Below are positions 1 through 9,591 of a DNA stretch of 14,360 nt, one piece after another; within the stretch, counting starts at the first letter, position 1; each line of letters starts with the position of its first letter. Source of the stretch: Phoronis ovalis. Taxonomy: Eukaryota > Phoronida > Phoronidae. The stretch lies in assembly GCA_028565635.1 (NCBI GenBank), contig JAOXYB010032797.1:1-14360 (forward strand), given 5' to 3'. A program made the position numbers and the translations under genes. Under the pieces are notes generated by a model, which was given only the letters and a program-made list of their open reading frames with translations, was not told where the DNA came from and did not search any database.

Positions 1-75
1 GATCCTCTCTTTTCCTACTAGTTTGTGAAAATCAAGAAAGGTATTTTTCAAGAATCACTGCGCAAAAAGTTACAA

Positions 76-84
76 CCCCCCCCC
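76..84. repeat. C9 homopolymer
   Basis: Nine consecutive C bases within the intron. A second tract of eleven C bases lies at 689-699. These are simple low-complexity tracts that are prone to sequencing length errors. Confidence 0.9.
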
Positions 85-116
85 TGTGGTAATTTCTGAC
101 CAGTCCCTTATTAAAA

Positions 117-173
117 AAAAACTGGATCCACTGTTCTAATTTGATCAAAAACCGGATCATCTCTGCTAATTTG
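117..173. repeat. Two-copy imperfect tandem repeat, period 30 bp
   Basis: Both units begin AAAAAC and carry GGATC then CTAATTTG at the same offsets: unit 1 at 117-143, unit 2 at 147-173. About 21 to 22 of 27 positions agree. It looks like an old local duplication inside an intron. No function is suggested. Confidence 0.6.
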
Positions 174-688
174 TGACATAACACCATTTCAAGGGCATTT
201 GCCTTCAGCTTATAAAAAGTTACCGTGCTCATCTCATCTCATATGCAACCACCAACTTCATTGCACATCTGTGCAGGATATGTCCGCCTCATACATTCTA
301 AATAATAATGTTACTTAAGGACTGGTTGGAATTTATTTTTGGAAATATGAGAGGTGACATTTTATTTTGGCTTTCACCATGCCGTATATAGAATTTTCTT
401 GAACAGTAATTATTATTCTAAGGAGTGAAAATAGAAACAAATTAGACTTCAAATAAATAATAATTATGAAGTAGGATGAATTTGTATCATCATATTCAGT
501 ATATGAGGTAAAAAATTTAGTCATTGTTGAGTTTAATGATTTGAGACAGCTAGGTGCCTGTTTACATGTATTGTTTTTTCTTTAATTTTCTGAACAATTA
601 ATTATTATTAATATATTCTCTTTCAATCAAACCTGGTTAAATTTTTCTAAAAATACACCAGATTAATTTGCTTTTTAAATTTCGTAAT

Positions 689-699
689 CCCCCCCCCCC
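689..699. repeat. C11 homopolymer
   Basis: Eleven consecutive C bases, followed shortly by a short CA-rich stretch (cacacacacc). Low-complexity intronic DNA. Confidence 0.9.
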
Positions 700-1074
700 T
701 ATTCAGTGCCTTGCACACACACCCTCCATCTCTTCAATATGTATCACTATATTTTAATAACATACTAACATGTCATTCCTGACTGGGATGACATGGATGC
801 AACCTGGCAGTATGGAAAAGTTTAATGCACTTTTATTGACAATACGTTGACAATAAATATCTTTTCAAGTATACGAGTTATTTGATTATATAAGTACATG
901 TCTGAGTAAAATGGCTAAAATCTATGGAATAAACAAGTAATGCTATGCAAATAATAGATGTCTCTACAAAATTCAAATCCCACATGATATTCCAGCTACT
1001 GGACAGCTGATGTTGTTACTTTGATTTCAATAAGCAAAATGCTTTAGTCTCAGTTATGTATTTGTTTGTTACAG

Positions 1075-1243
1075 AGCATCGCTACTATGGATCTTCCTTG
1101 CCATTTGGAAGGGATAGTTTCAAACATGCTAATGTTGGTCTATTAACAGTAGAACAAGCTTTAGCAGACTATGCAGTGTTGATAGACTTTTTGAAGACAA
1201 CACTAAAAGCCAAGAACAGCCCTGTGATTGTGTTTGGTGGAAG
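1075..1243 (+). CDS. DPP7: DPP7-like coding exon A (EHRYYG to catalytic Ser codon, first two bases)
   Basis: The acceptor is ttacag|AG and the donor is GGAAG|gtaact. The exon starts in phase 1, with the E codon completed by a G from the upstream exon. It ends after two bases (AG) of the catalytic Ser codon. Its 169 nt give 55 whole codons with HRYYGSSLPFG and LLTVEQALADYA, both strongly conserved in DPP7. Reading past the donor gives an immediate TAA, which supports the splice site. Confidence 0.92.
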
Positions 1244-2635
1244 GTAACTGCTGTGGCTATTTTTAAATATGCTTTCTAGTTTATTTTGATGTAAAACCAA
1301 ATATTTCATTTGCCACAAAAAATTTTTGTTTTGTTTCTGTTAATACTGTTACTGTAATTATGTGGAAAGTGAGCAAGAGTGAATATGAAACTGATATATT
1401 TTGTTTGATTTCACTATTTTTTTCAAATTACAGTTATGGAGGCATGTTGAGTGCCTATATGAGGTTCAAGTATCCAAATTTAGTAGATGGTGCCATTGCT
1501 GCTAGTGCACCAATGCTATTAGTTGGGGGTGGTGTGAGCAGAGACTTTTTCTTCCAAGACATTACAAAGGATTTTAAATCTGCAAGTACAGATTGCTATT
1601 CCAGAGTGAAACAGGGATTTGTTGATATGAATGCTTTATTTAACCAAGGATCGACTGGTTTAAAGGATTTGTCAACCATATTCCATCTTTGTCAGCCAAT
1701 CTCAACACTGGAACAATATCGCCATCTGTTGGGATGGATCAGAAATGCTTTTACATATTTGGCTATGTTAGACTATCCTTATCCAACTTCATTTTCTGGA
1801 AATCTGCCCGGTAATCCAGTGAAAGTTGCTTGTCAACTCATTCACAGTGCCCACAGTGCTATGGAAGGCCTCAGGCAGGCATCAGCATTATATTACAATG
1901 ATTCCTCCTCCCCATTACCTTGCTTTGATATATTTAAAGATTTCATAGAATGTTCAGACCCTACTGGATGTGGTCTTGGCTTTGAGGGTACAGCATGGGA
2001 TTACCAGGTGAGATTTACGATTTATTTTTCATATCATTTAATTCAAATTTTTAAATCTAACGAAAGCTAGTTTACAAGTCCACTATTATTGGGTGTTTGA
2101 TTTATGGTATGTGATTCACATTTTATTTTTTTGGACAAGTTATTCTTTAACACTACGCTATCTAACTGGAAGCCATATATGTACAAATCTCCATTTTAAA
2201 TACTATACATTCAAATCATGATTAAATGACATATATTTCCAGGCTTGTACAGAGATGCTTATGCCTGCTGGTAGTAATAACCAGACAGACATGTTTCCAA
2301 ACTTGCCATTTACAGAACAGATGAGACAAGAGTATTGTCAAAAGACTTGGGGAGTCACTCCACGAAAGAACTGGTTTAGAATAAATTTTTGGGGAGACAA
2401 CATAAAAAGTTCATCGAATATTGTCTTTTCAAATGGTGATTTAGATCCATGGCATAGGGGAGGAGTTACACAGAATTTAACAGACAGCCTTATCGCAATA
2501 GTGATAAAAGGAGGTGCACACCATTTAGATCTTAGAGCAAGCAATAAGCTGGATCCACCATCAGTGAGGAAAGCCAGATTTACTGAACAATACTATATCC
2601 AACAATGGATCACTGAGAAGAAGCAAACAAAGTAA
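1075..2635 (+). CDS. DPP7: Dipeptidyl peptidase 2 (DPP7-like) serine peptidase, 3' portion, 3 exons
   Basis: Joined exons 1075-1243, 1434-2007 and 2243-2635 give ~378 residues ending in TAA. Known for the family: S28 peptidases (DPP7/DPP2 and PRCP) cleave after proline or alanine near the N-terminus and act in lysosomes or secretory vesicles. Seen here: EHRYYG at the start, then LTVEQALADYA. The nucleophile motif GGSYGG has its Ser at residue 57 of this fragment. The acid is the D of LDPW (~316) and the base is the first H of GAHHLDLR (~341). The Ser-to-Asp and Asp-to-His spacings match human DPP7 (162/418/443) within three residues. WDYQACTE, DMFPNLPFTE and WGVTPR favour DPP7 over PRCP. Likely N-glycosylation sites are NDS, NQT and NLT, the last two at positions where human DPP7 also has them. 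The usual GGG after LDPW is HRGG here. About 105 N-terminal residues, with the signal peptide, lie outside the window. All introns are GT-AG. Confidence 0.93.
1244..1433 (+). other. DPP7-like intron splitting the catalytic Ser codon
   Basis: A 190-nt GT-AG intron in phase 2, inserted between the second and third bases of the active-site serine codon (AG|T). It has a T-rich tract before the acceptor and no other feature. Confidence 0.9.
1434..2007 (+). CDS. DPP7: DPP7-like coding exon B (rest of nucleophile motif, cap/SKS region)
   Basis: The acceptor is aaattacag|T, where T completes the Ser codon to read GGSYGG. The donor is TACCAG|gtgaga. The exon encodes 191 whole codons: MLSAYMRFKYP after the nucleophile, AASAPML, then the largely helical insertion typical of S28. 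It includes DYPYPT, NPVKVACQL and DPTGCG, and ends WDYQ. Five cysteines (TDC, HLC, VAC, PCF, IEC) and the C of TGCG fall where DPP7 orthologues keep them. The exon ends in phase 0. Confidence 0.93.
2008..2242 (+). other. DPP7-like intron (phase 0)
   Basis: A 235-nt AT-rich GT-AG intron between WDYQ and ACTEM. The reading frame closes with stops soon after the donor. Confidence 0.9.
2243..2635 (+). CDS. DPP7: DPP7-like last coding exon (Asp and His of the triad, stop)
   Basis: The acceptor is atttccag|GCT. The 130 codons run from ACTEM to ITEKKQTK and TAA at 2633-2635. The exon carries SNGDLDPW (catalytic D of LDP) and GGAHHLDLRAS (first H is the expected base). DMFPNLPFTE and the closing QQWI helix also match DPP7. 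The C-terminus is shorter than in the human protein, ending soon after the last conserved helix. Confidence 0.93.
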   Translation, partial: ACTEMLMPAGSNNQTDMFPNLPFTEQMRQEYCQKTWGVTPRKNWFRINFWGDNIKSSSNIVFSNGDLDPWHRGGVTQNLTDSLIAIVIKGGAHHLDLRASNKLDPPSVRKARFTEQYYIQQWITEKKQTK

Positions 2636-2904
2636 AGTATTGTGCAGTAGAGAAGAAGAATACTCAATATGCATTCCACCAGAGGTCGCTGGTGATTAAT
2701 ATATTATGTGATAATTATATTACTCTTAATAATGATTAGAATATGAATTTTTTTTAATCAAATCATTAAAAAAGGATTGATGCAAATTTTGCCATAAAAA
2801 AATTTTGTAGCATAAAAATCAAATGTTTACACTACTACATTATTCATAAGTTAGTAATATAGCCTTGCCATTGGTCAGTTTAGGCTCCCTTGAACCCGTT
2901 TGAA

Positions 2905-2923
2905 CTACCCCTGTGAAGGGTAG
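2905..2923 (+). repeat. Short hairpin in DPP7 3' UTR
   Basis: CTACCC (2905-2910) and GGGTAG (2918-2923) are perfectly complementary around a 7-nt loop. A stem of this size arises by chance fairly often, so function is uncertain. Confidence 0.4.
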
Positions 2924-2968
2924 ATAGCACTACCAGCAGCTGTGTAAACTTGGAACCTGCCTAAAAAA

Positions 2969-3015
2969 ACAAGTCTAGCCTGGCCATATGTACAAAAGGG
3001 GAATTTTAGACTTGT
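2969..3015 (+). repeat. 9-bp inverted repeat in DPP7 3' UTR
   Basis: ACAAGTCTA (2969-2977) and TAGACTTGT (3007-3015) are exact reverse complements separated by 29 nt. They would form a stem-loop in the transcript about 180 nt before the polyadenylation signal. Confidence 0.5.
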
Positions 3016-3195
3016 GGAACTGTGGTTGCAAAAATTTGTAGCACCATTATGGAACACAAATACAACTTGTATACTTAGCTAATCCTCAGTAATTTGATAA
3101 ACTATTGTAATTTATAAAACTAATGTAATGCATATTTATTGTGTAATATTTAAAACTTTGTATATATTCATCAGTGCTGTTGTACTAGTTAAGTA

Positions 3196-3201
3196 AATAA
3201 A
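3196..3201 (+). other. Polyadenylation signal AATAAA for the DPP7-like gene
   Basis: Canonical AATAAA ~560 nt after the stop codon, with a T/G-rich stretch 15 to 30 nt downstream. It is the first AATAAA after the coding region on this strand. Confidence 0.6.
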
Positions 3202-3220
3202 GTCATAATATGATATTTTG

Positions 3221-5742
3221 TGTTGTATAAAGATTTTTCTCAAACTAATGATTTATGTTAACATATTTGTCTTGGCTGTGTTGAGCAAGTCTTATTATTA
3301 TTATGTGAATAGTAAATGTTTATTGTCTGATTAAAATTATAATCAAGAAAACAATTTAAACGAAGAAACAAATGAAATGACAAAATGATATCAAAAACTT
3401 AGAATACAGGATGACACTACAGCGATAGGGCACACTTTGATTTATTATAATTTTAAAAGTAATGATGTAATACGTCTAATTAAATATGCTATAGAAAGAT
3501 ACCAAAGTTATCATGATTTGGATAAAGAGAAAATGCTATTTTAGCAAAACATGGATCTCCTAGATGCACGAACCTGCCATTTTAAAATTTTGTCCTTAAG
3601 TGGTATAAGGGAAATGGTATTTCAAAATCACATCAGTGTGCTAGCATTACGAGATCAGTATTTACCCTGAATTTAAGAAAAAAAACATTCTTTTTGCACA
3701 AGATTGTTTGTTATTACTTGGGATACTTTCCAAAAAATTCATGGGGTTACGAGACCATTTCTTCAAATTGTCGCAATTGAAAATCCAATTGCTGTTTACC
3801 TTTTGGTTCAATATTCCTTTTTTCCAAAATTTCTGTATCCTTACACAATTAATATTACCTCTAGAACTAAAATTGCCATTTGTTTATACAAAAGTGCTAT
3901 TTGCGGACAGTTAGCAAAAATGCATCCAGTGAAATTAACAATGCAAAAAGGACAGATGTTATCAAGCAATCCGGTTAAAAACAGTTTAGAACTATGAAAT
4001 GGTAAAATACAAAATTAACGAAAATTATTGTATTGTTTTGTTCACATGTCAAGAAATATTTGTATGTGAGGAGCCCGAAACAAAATAAATTCTTGTCAAA
4101 TTTGATTTAAATTCCTTTGATATAACTTTATGCAATAGTAAACAAAGCAAACTGGGTCCTATTTACTGTTGCATCCAAGTCAAGTGTGTATGAAGTTTCC
4201 ATGTGACCAGAGGAAGCATAATGCAAATGTGAGGAAATCAAAATAAATGTTTTAGTTTTATATTAATATTTTTAACAGAATTCTACAATATACATACAAA
4301 TGTATAATCTTGCGTTATCTTGCAACATTTTAAGATCGATAAAATTCTGCTTATGCAAAGTTAACTGCACGTATATAAAATTATGACATCAGCATTATAA
4401 TAGTTACTTTACATTACTTCGGGCACCATACTGTATACTAACTATCGAAGATTTTTAATTAATATCAGGTGAAAATTTTCTTTAAATAAAATTTGTCAAA
4501 TCATTGTTAATTTCTTGACTGTCTGACATAACACATTGCACTGACACACAGCACCATAAAGAACAGAATACAATGTATAAGAAATATTTGAGATTTGGAA
4601 AAAAACAATAACGCTTTAACAAATGTATGCATAACCAGAAAAAAATACTATAACAATCTACGGAAAACCTAGTTGTAATTCTATTTCAAAAGATACATAT
4701 CCAAATGTCACATTTCACAGATTTCTTACGTTGCTAGATTTTCCTCGGATTGTTAAAAAATAAAGCACTGTTTGAATTTATGATATAAATTAAATGCACC
4801 TAAAATCGTAGGCAAAGATTTATGAGATATGTAGCCCTCGTATGCTCATGAAAGTAGCAGCCTGGCTCTGACAACAGCATCAATGTGTAAAATACGCAAT
4901 TATCATCAGTGGTTATAGCACTAGTTTTTCCGGATGGTTTCCATACATAGCTTGAAGATCAAGAACAAGCCTTAGCCTTGTAATCAAGTAACGAAACAAA
5001 CACAGCTAATAGGCCACAAGCGTTGTTATAGCTGTTAATACCAGATGTGTTGCCATGGAGATAGATACAAGTATCCCTGCAAATGCGATGGTACTTATTT
5101 GTAGTTACCTCACAAAACTTGCAAGTACTCCTTCACAGCTTGTCACTTTGTAACTACAAGGGCTGTTCATCTCAGAAACCACGCATACAATAATAATTAA
5201 GCATACAGGTATACACAACAACAGCACTCGAAAACATGCTGTACTTTACTAATGGCAGTACAAAAAGTGAGGCTTCTAATATACCAAAAGCAGGCACTTT
5301 ATTAAATACCGGTAATTGCTCACTGGCTGAACATTCAGCTGTGCAATTTAAAATTGTTGTTTTAAATAATTGTTCAGTATACAAGTAAAACATCAGGTGA
5401 CCGTACCAACACCATACATGCTCTATAAATAAATAAATATAAAGTATAAACGAGCTGCTATTAATTGCAGCCTAATCTCACAGTGATTTGCATATAAAAC
5501 CTTTAAAACAATTCACAATAACGACAGAGTATATTATCAAATGAAGTATTTTCCTCCCATGCACTGCATGCTAACATTATCTTACACATAGTGTGCTTTG
5601 CCTCTTAGGAAACAAGACTATGCAGTCAAGAATTACTTCAGCATCAATGTAAAATCACTGATACCACCTGCTGTAGCCGGTAGGAAGCCGTAGCATATAT
5701 TCTACTACAACCACCCTCACATTACAAGTTGTAAATGAATGC
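3221..5742. other. Intergenic region, no gene recognised
   Basis: AT-rich DNA between the two convergent genes. Open frames here (for example 97 codons on + at 3704-3997 and 73 codons on - at 5172-5393) have no recognisable domain and an amino-acid make-up expected of random AT-rich sequence. No tRNA or rRNA was seen. The only structure noted is the 10-bp inverted repeat at 5099-5159. Further AATAAA words on both strands (+ near 4085; - at 5298-5303) could be alternative poly(A) signals. Confidence 0.6.
5099..5159. repeat. 10-bp perfect inverted repeat with 41-nt loop
   Basis: TTGTAGTTAC at 5099-5108 and GTAACTACAA at 5150-5159 are exact reverse complements. The flanks do not show a convincing target-site duplication. 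It may be the relic of a small hairpin element or chance. Confidence 0.45.
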
Positions 5743-5748
5743 TTTATT
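5743..5748 (-). other. Candidate BICD polyadenylation signal AATAAA
   Basis: The minus strand reads GCAAATAAAGC, followed 20 to 45 nt downstream by a GT-rich run (ttgtaatgtgagggtggttg). That is the expected arrangement of signal and downstream element. Its distance from the stop codon (~2.2 kb) makes the assignment tentative. Confidence 0.45.
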
Positions 5749-7963
5749 TGCAGCAAAGCATAACATGCTACAGAAGCATTTCGTAGATACATTTTATAGC
5801 TAGATGCCAGCATCTACTCTAAAAGATCATGCATCCTCATGTTGCACATATCAAAGGGTTGCTGCGAAGCCCGCAGTACCTCAAATTATCAGAAAAGTAG
5901 GTGCTGCCTGCGGTAAGTAATCTCTCAAAATCAGATGATGCTCAAATTGCTTGTTTAGCTAAGGTTAACAAGCCTTTTGACCATACCAAGAATGAATGAT
6001 TATGGTGAGCTGCTGTCTTTTTCTTCAGAATAGCAAGCATCACATGCCAACTTTACCATGCAAACATACAGAATTGAATTTATACTACAAAAGAACAAAT
6101 ATTAACAACACTAAAAATCTTACTACATAAGTTAAGAACACTGAAAGATCAATTTCATGCACAATCATGTAAACTATTGAAAATATAGGGAGTGCAAAGC
6201 TGTGCAGTATGGAATAGGGTATTAGTTCAAGGTAAAAGCAGTATTTAAACAGGAGCCACATCGTAGTTTTTTGAAACAGAAACAGGATCCATCACAGGAG
6301 TTGAAACATTTGACGATCTTCTACAAAGTTACAAAAAACTGATGTCAAGTCCAGCTCACCATAGATAGCCTGGCAGCAAAGCACTAATGTTGAGTAAGCA
6401 ACAGCAATGAAAATAAAAAGTAATAAAATTAATATAACTCTATCATAATTCAAATCTGAATGAAGCAGAAAAATCCCTTCTTTTGTTTTCTTTTTCGTGG
6501 TTTATCACAGCTTGCTGTTAATGTGAAAGTATTCTTTAACATCTTCATGCAGTTAAATACATACAATCTTGAAACTCGTCCAAGACCAGCAGATGTCAGC
6601 ACTGTTGGGAAAAAAGAAAATGCATTACAAGAGAGAAATAAAGATAGGCAAATACCTGAGCAATGTGACCAGACACCAACACCTACTTTATGTGTAAAAA
6701 ATAATGTGCAGTTGTGGTTGGAATAGACTGTGTTCTACATATAAGATGGTGGAGCATTGTGCATGGAACACATTCGACAAAATGTGCAAAACATATACTA
6801 TGAAAGCAGCATGCTACGTGAACAAAATATAAGCACCGTTAAAAAATAATTCCATCCACATGCAATTCCTGAAATGTTATTCAGTTGTTAAGTTACCTTG
6901 AAGTTTTAGTGCCAGGTAACACCAAACTACATGAGAAAACAAGAAAGCTGTTAGAACTGTACTATAATGTCAGCATCAGTTTAAGAGCTAGGCTACCAGT
7001 CACTGTGAGATTAAACTACATTACCAATCAGCTACAGTTAAAACTACATACACACCAAGAGTGATAAATAAACAAAGTTGTTAATAAATTACACTACAAG
7101 TATACTACAAGACAAAATTAGTACACTTAAAATTTGCTCCCAAAAAAACTGAGTGCTTAAGATAAACAATTCTACACATACTACAACTACAAGGTATCTT
7201 GCAGCTGAATCAGGTCTAGTGCTCATATGTATACAAGTCCATTTAGATATTTTCATTCTCTCCTGGTGAGCAAGTATTATATTGTATAATTCAGACCTTC
7301 ATCCAGTCTAACGATATCTTTTAATTTATACTGCCCATTATCATACAGTGTAGACAATGAAAATTAAGCTATTAGTATTCGTATCATTGAAATTCAATAA
7401 CAAGTTAATTTAAAATCTAAAACCAAAACCTAACAGGTTTGTAAAACACTGCATATTGTGCTACCGAGATCAATAACTTTATACAATATAATTGCAACTA
7501 CTTTTCTAACACATTCGCAGTAGCTACAAAGTTATCCTCAAAGCATTCTATATCTATTTAAAATAACCTTTAAACTTCATTTTTGAAGTTGAGTTTCAGT
7601 AATTTACATTTTTTGACTTCACAATCACCAAATGATCCTTACATGACCTTTAAATGACATATAAATATCATTTTTTGAATTTAAATGTTATTTTAAGAGT
7701 TGGATAATTGTCCTCTCTAAATGACACTTTGACCTCAAGGTTAAAGAGTCAGTTCACTATAGCCTTTCTAATCTGGTTTAGGGTTAGGCATCAAACAACA
7801 GTTTATCCTTGATCTGTACTGCCCCTATAAATTTGGTGAAGTGAACAAAGCAGAGTATGACATTATATCCTACTTGGACAGCTGAAGACAAAAATTAAAT
7901 ATGAAGGAATACTAAGTTAAGTATAAAATGCTTTTGAACAACAATTTTTTAATGAACCCCTAA
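5743..7963 (-). other. Putative long 3' UTR of BICD
   Basis: No coding signal on either strand. An 88-codon + frame at 6460-6726 is unrecognised and low-complexity at its start. On the minus strand the first convincing AATAAA after the BICD stop codon is at 5743-5748, which would make a ~2.2-kb 3' UTR. An imperfect palindrome CTTTGACCT-ca-AGGTTAAAG lies at 7727-7746. The 3' end is inferred, and an earlier variant signal could be used instead. Confidence 0.4.
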
Positions 7964-9591
7964 TTAGTAATCTCTCTTTGAGCGATAGTGTCTGTTGTCA
8001 TAAGCATCATATGGATTATTATGACTTACTTTTGGGGCACCTTTGTTTCGTCCACTCTGCCTTTGTCCTCGCATATTACGCCTTTCACGGTCAAATTCTA
8101 AATCTTCAAGACGCTGCGTAAGAGCAAGTTTTTGTTGTATTGCCATTCGTAGCAGTGAATTCAATGTTTTCTTCTCTTCCTCTGCAGCTGAAAGCTGGCG
8201 CTGGAGTTCATCTAGCTGTGTAATATATTCATCACAACGCTGAGCAAACATTGCTCTTAATGAAGTAAATGTAGCTGCATCCTCTTTAAGCGATTTTAAT
8301 TCGTTTCTTAACTTCATCATAGTATCAGTAACAATGACTTTTTCAGTTTCATATTTCTGTTTTAAGTTTGCCAAAGCAATTTCGGCAGTAGATTTGTTTG
8401 CTTTGAGAACACTACGTAAGGTAGCAATTTGTTCTCTTTTTGTTGATAACATAGCTTTGTATTTCACAACCTGTTCCTGGAGGTCTTTAACATCGCTTTC
8501 AGTACCGGCAAAGTCTTGCTGCTGTCGAGTTCGCTCCAAAGTATGTTCTATTGCACGACGTAAATATTTTACTTGATCTTGAACTGTTTCTACCAGTTTA
8601 AAGCAAGTTGCCAAATCGGCTTTCTCAACTTCAGCTTGCATATTTGATCCAACAGTTTCATCATGGCCTTCTGATCCTGCCCGTGATTCGCTGTCACGAC
8701 TCGATTTATCACTAGCCGAATCGGAATCTTTATTACTTTCCTGGTGACCAAAATTCAAATTAATTTTTGCTGATTTTACATGTTCAAGCATAATTCTGCT
8801 AGGCATTTCTCCATTAGCTTCACAAACAAGGTGATATAATGTTGCTAGATCTCCAGTCACTTTGACCAAATCTTCTTGTGTATTGTTCAGCTGGCCTTGC
8901 GACTCATCAGCAAGTTGTGTCATTGATTTTAAATCAGCTTCCAAATGTTTAATTTTACTACGAAGCTTTGTGACATCATCTTGCCAATCAAGCTCAGACT
9001 CCTCCCCCTTGACTTCACTACGCCCTTGTAACTTTCCAATCTGAGCCTGAAGTTCACTTATCTGTCTAACAGCATCTAAATATTGTTTGTTTCTGTCTTG
9101 TAATTTTCGTTTGAATTCTACCAACTGTTTTGTTTGCATATCACCTTCACTTTCATCACCTTCCAAATCTTCTATTTCTAAATTGTCCACCTCTGAACAC
9201 ACTAACTGGGCATCATTTAATGTCGCCATGGCACTTATATGAGTTTTAAGCTGCAACACTTTTTCACATTTCTCCTCAAGCTCTTTCTGAACAACTTCTA
9301 ATTCTAAGCGAGATTCTTCGAAAGCAGATTCCAATTCAGATTTTTCTGTCTCAGTCTGGTCTAATAATTCTTCTAATTTTTTCACTTCACTTAAATGTAA
9401 CTCACTGAACAAATCTCCGCCAAAACCTTTTTGTTTTTGAGAATCATCTTTACGTGGAGAGAAATCAGCTTCGATACGTTTGAGAGCAGGATGACCCTCT
9501 AAATCATCACCATCATCGTGGCTTGAATTGTGATTAGCAGCCGACTGCTGCAGTTTAACTGTCAATCCTGGATCACTTAAACCCATTTGAC
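7964..9591 (-). CDS. BICD: BICD exon 5 (Spindly motif, CC2, cargo-binding domain, stop)
   Basis: The acceptor is attttctag|GTCAAATGGG. Its first two bases complete Gly270, so the ATG at 9584-9586 is an internal Met272, not the start of a separate protein. It is a single 1628-nt exon coding residues 270-811. It includes GGDLFSELHLSE, the whole second coiled coil, the acidic/serine linker and the entire C-terminal cargo-binding coiled coil. The final ~40 residues (RGQRQSGRNKG, then an Asn/Tyr/Arg-rich end RHYRSKRDY) have no obvious vertebrate counterpart. Confidence 0.95.

Larger units (their letters stand above)
1..1074 (+). other. Intron of the DPP7-like gene (5' part outside window)
   Basis: Non-coding stretch ending in the acceptor tttgttacag at 1065-1074. 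I looked for the preceding conserved S28 exon (the segment containing the YTGNEGD-like motif of the family) and did not see it, so it must lie upstream of the window. The stretch contains C homopolymers of 9 (76-84) and 11 (689-699) bases. It also contains a two-copy imperfect 30-bp-period repeat at 117-143 and 147-173. No other feature was seen. Confidence 0.75.
2636..3220 (+). other. Putative 3' UTR of the DPP7-like gene
   Basis: AT-rich, without coding signal, between the stop codon and an AATAAA at 3196-3201 that is followed by a GT-rich run (gatattttgtgttgt). It contains three short inverted repeats. CACCAG/CTGGTG is at 2677-2694. CTACCC/GGGTAG is at 2905-2923. ACAAGTCTA/TAGACTTGT is at 2969-2977 and 3007-3015. 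The exact cleavage point is inferred. Confidence 0.6.

Noticed and set aside
3704-3997. 97-codon plus-strand frame in the intergenic region
   Set aside because: No domain, no homology recognised, AT-driven composition, and an overlapping frame of similar length in another phase.
6460-6726. 88-codon plus-strand frame
   Set aside because: No recognisable domain, and no splice or promoter context. It lies inside the probable BICD 3' UTR on the other strand.
8043-9044. Plus-strand open frames of 60-80 codons opposite BICD exon 5
   Set aside because: They are antisense shadows of a strongly conserved coding exon, with Ser/Cys/Arg-rich content typical of the reverse of coiled-coil codons.
9584-9586. 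ATG at 9586 as the start of a separate 540-residue gene
   Set aside because: The reading frame continues through a good acceptor (tctag|GTCAAATG) into exon 4, and the joined protein matches BICD from end to end.
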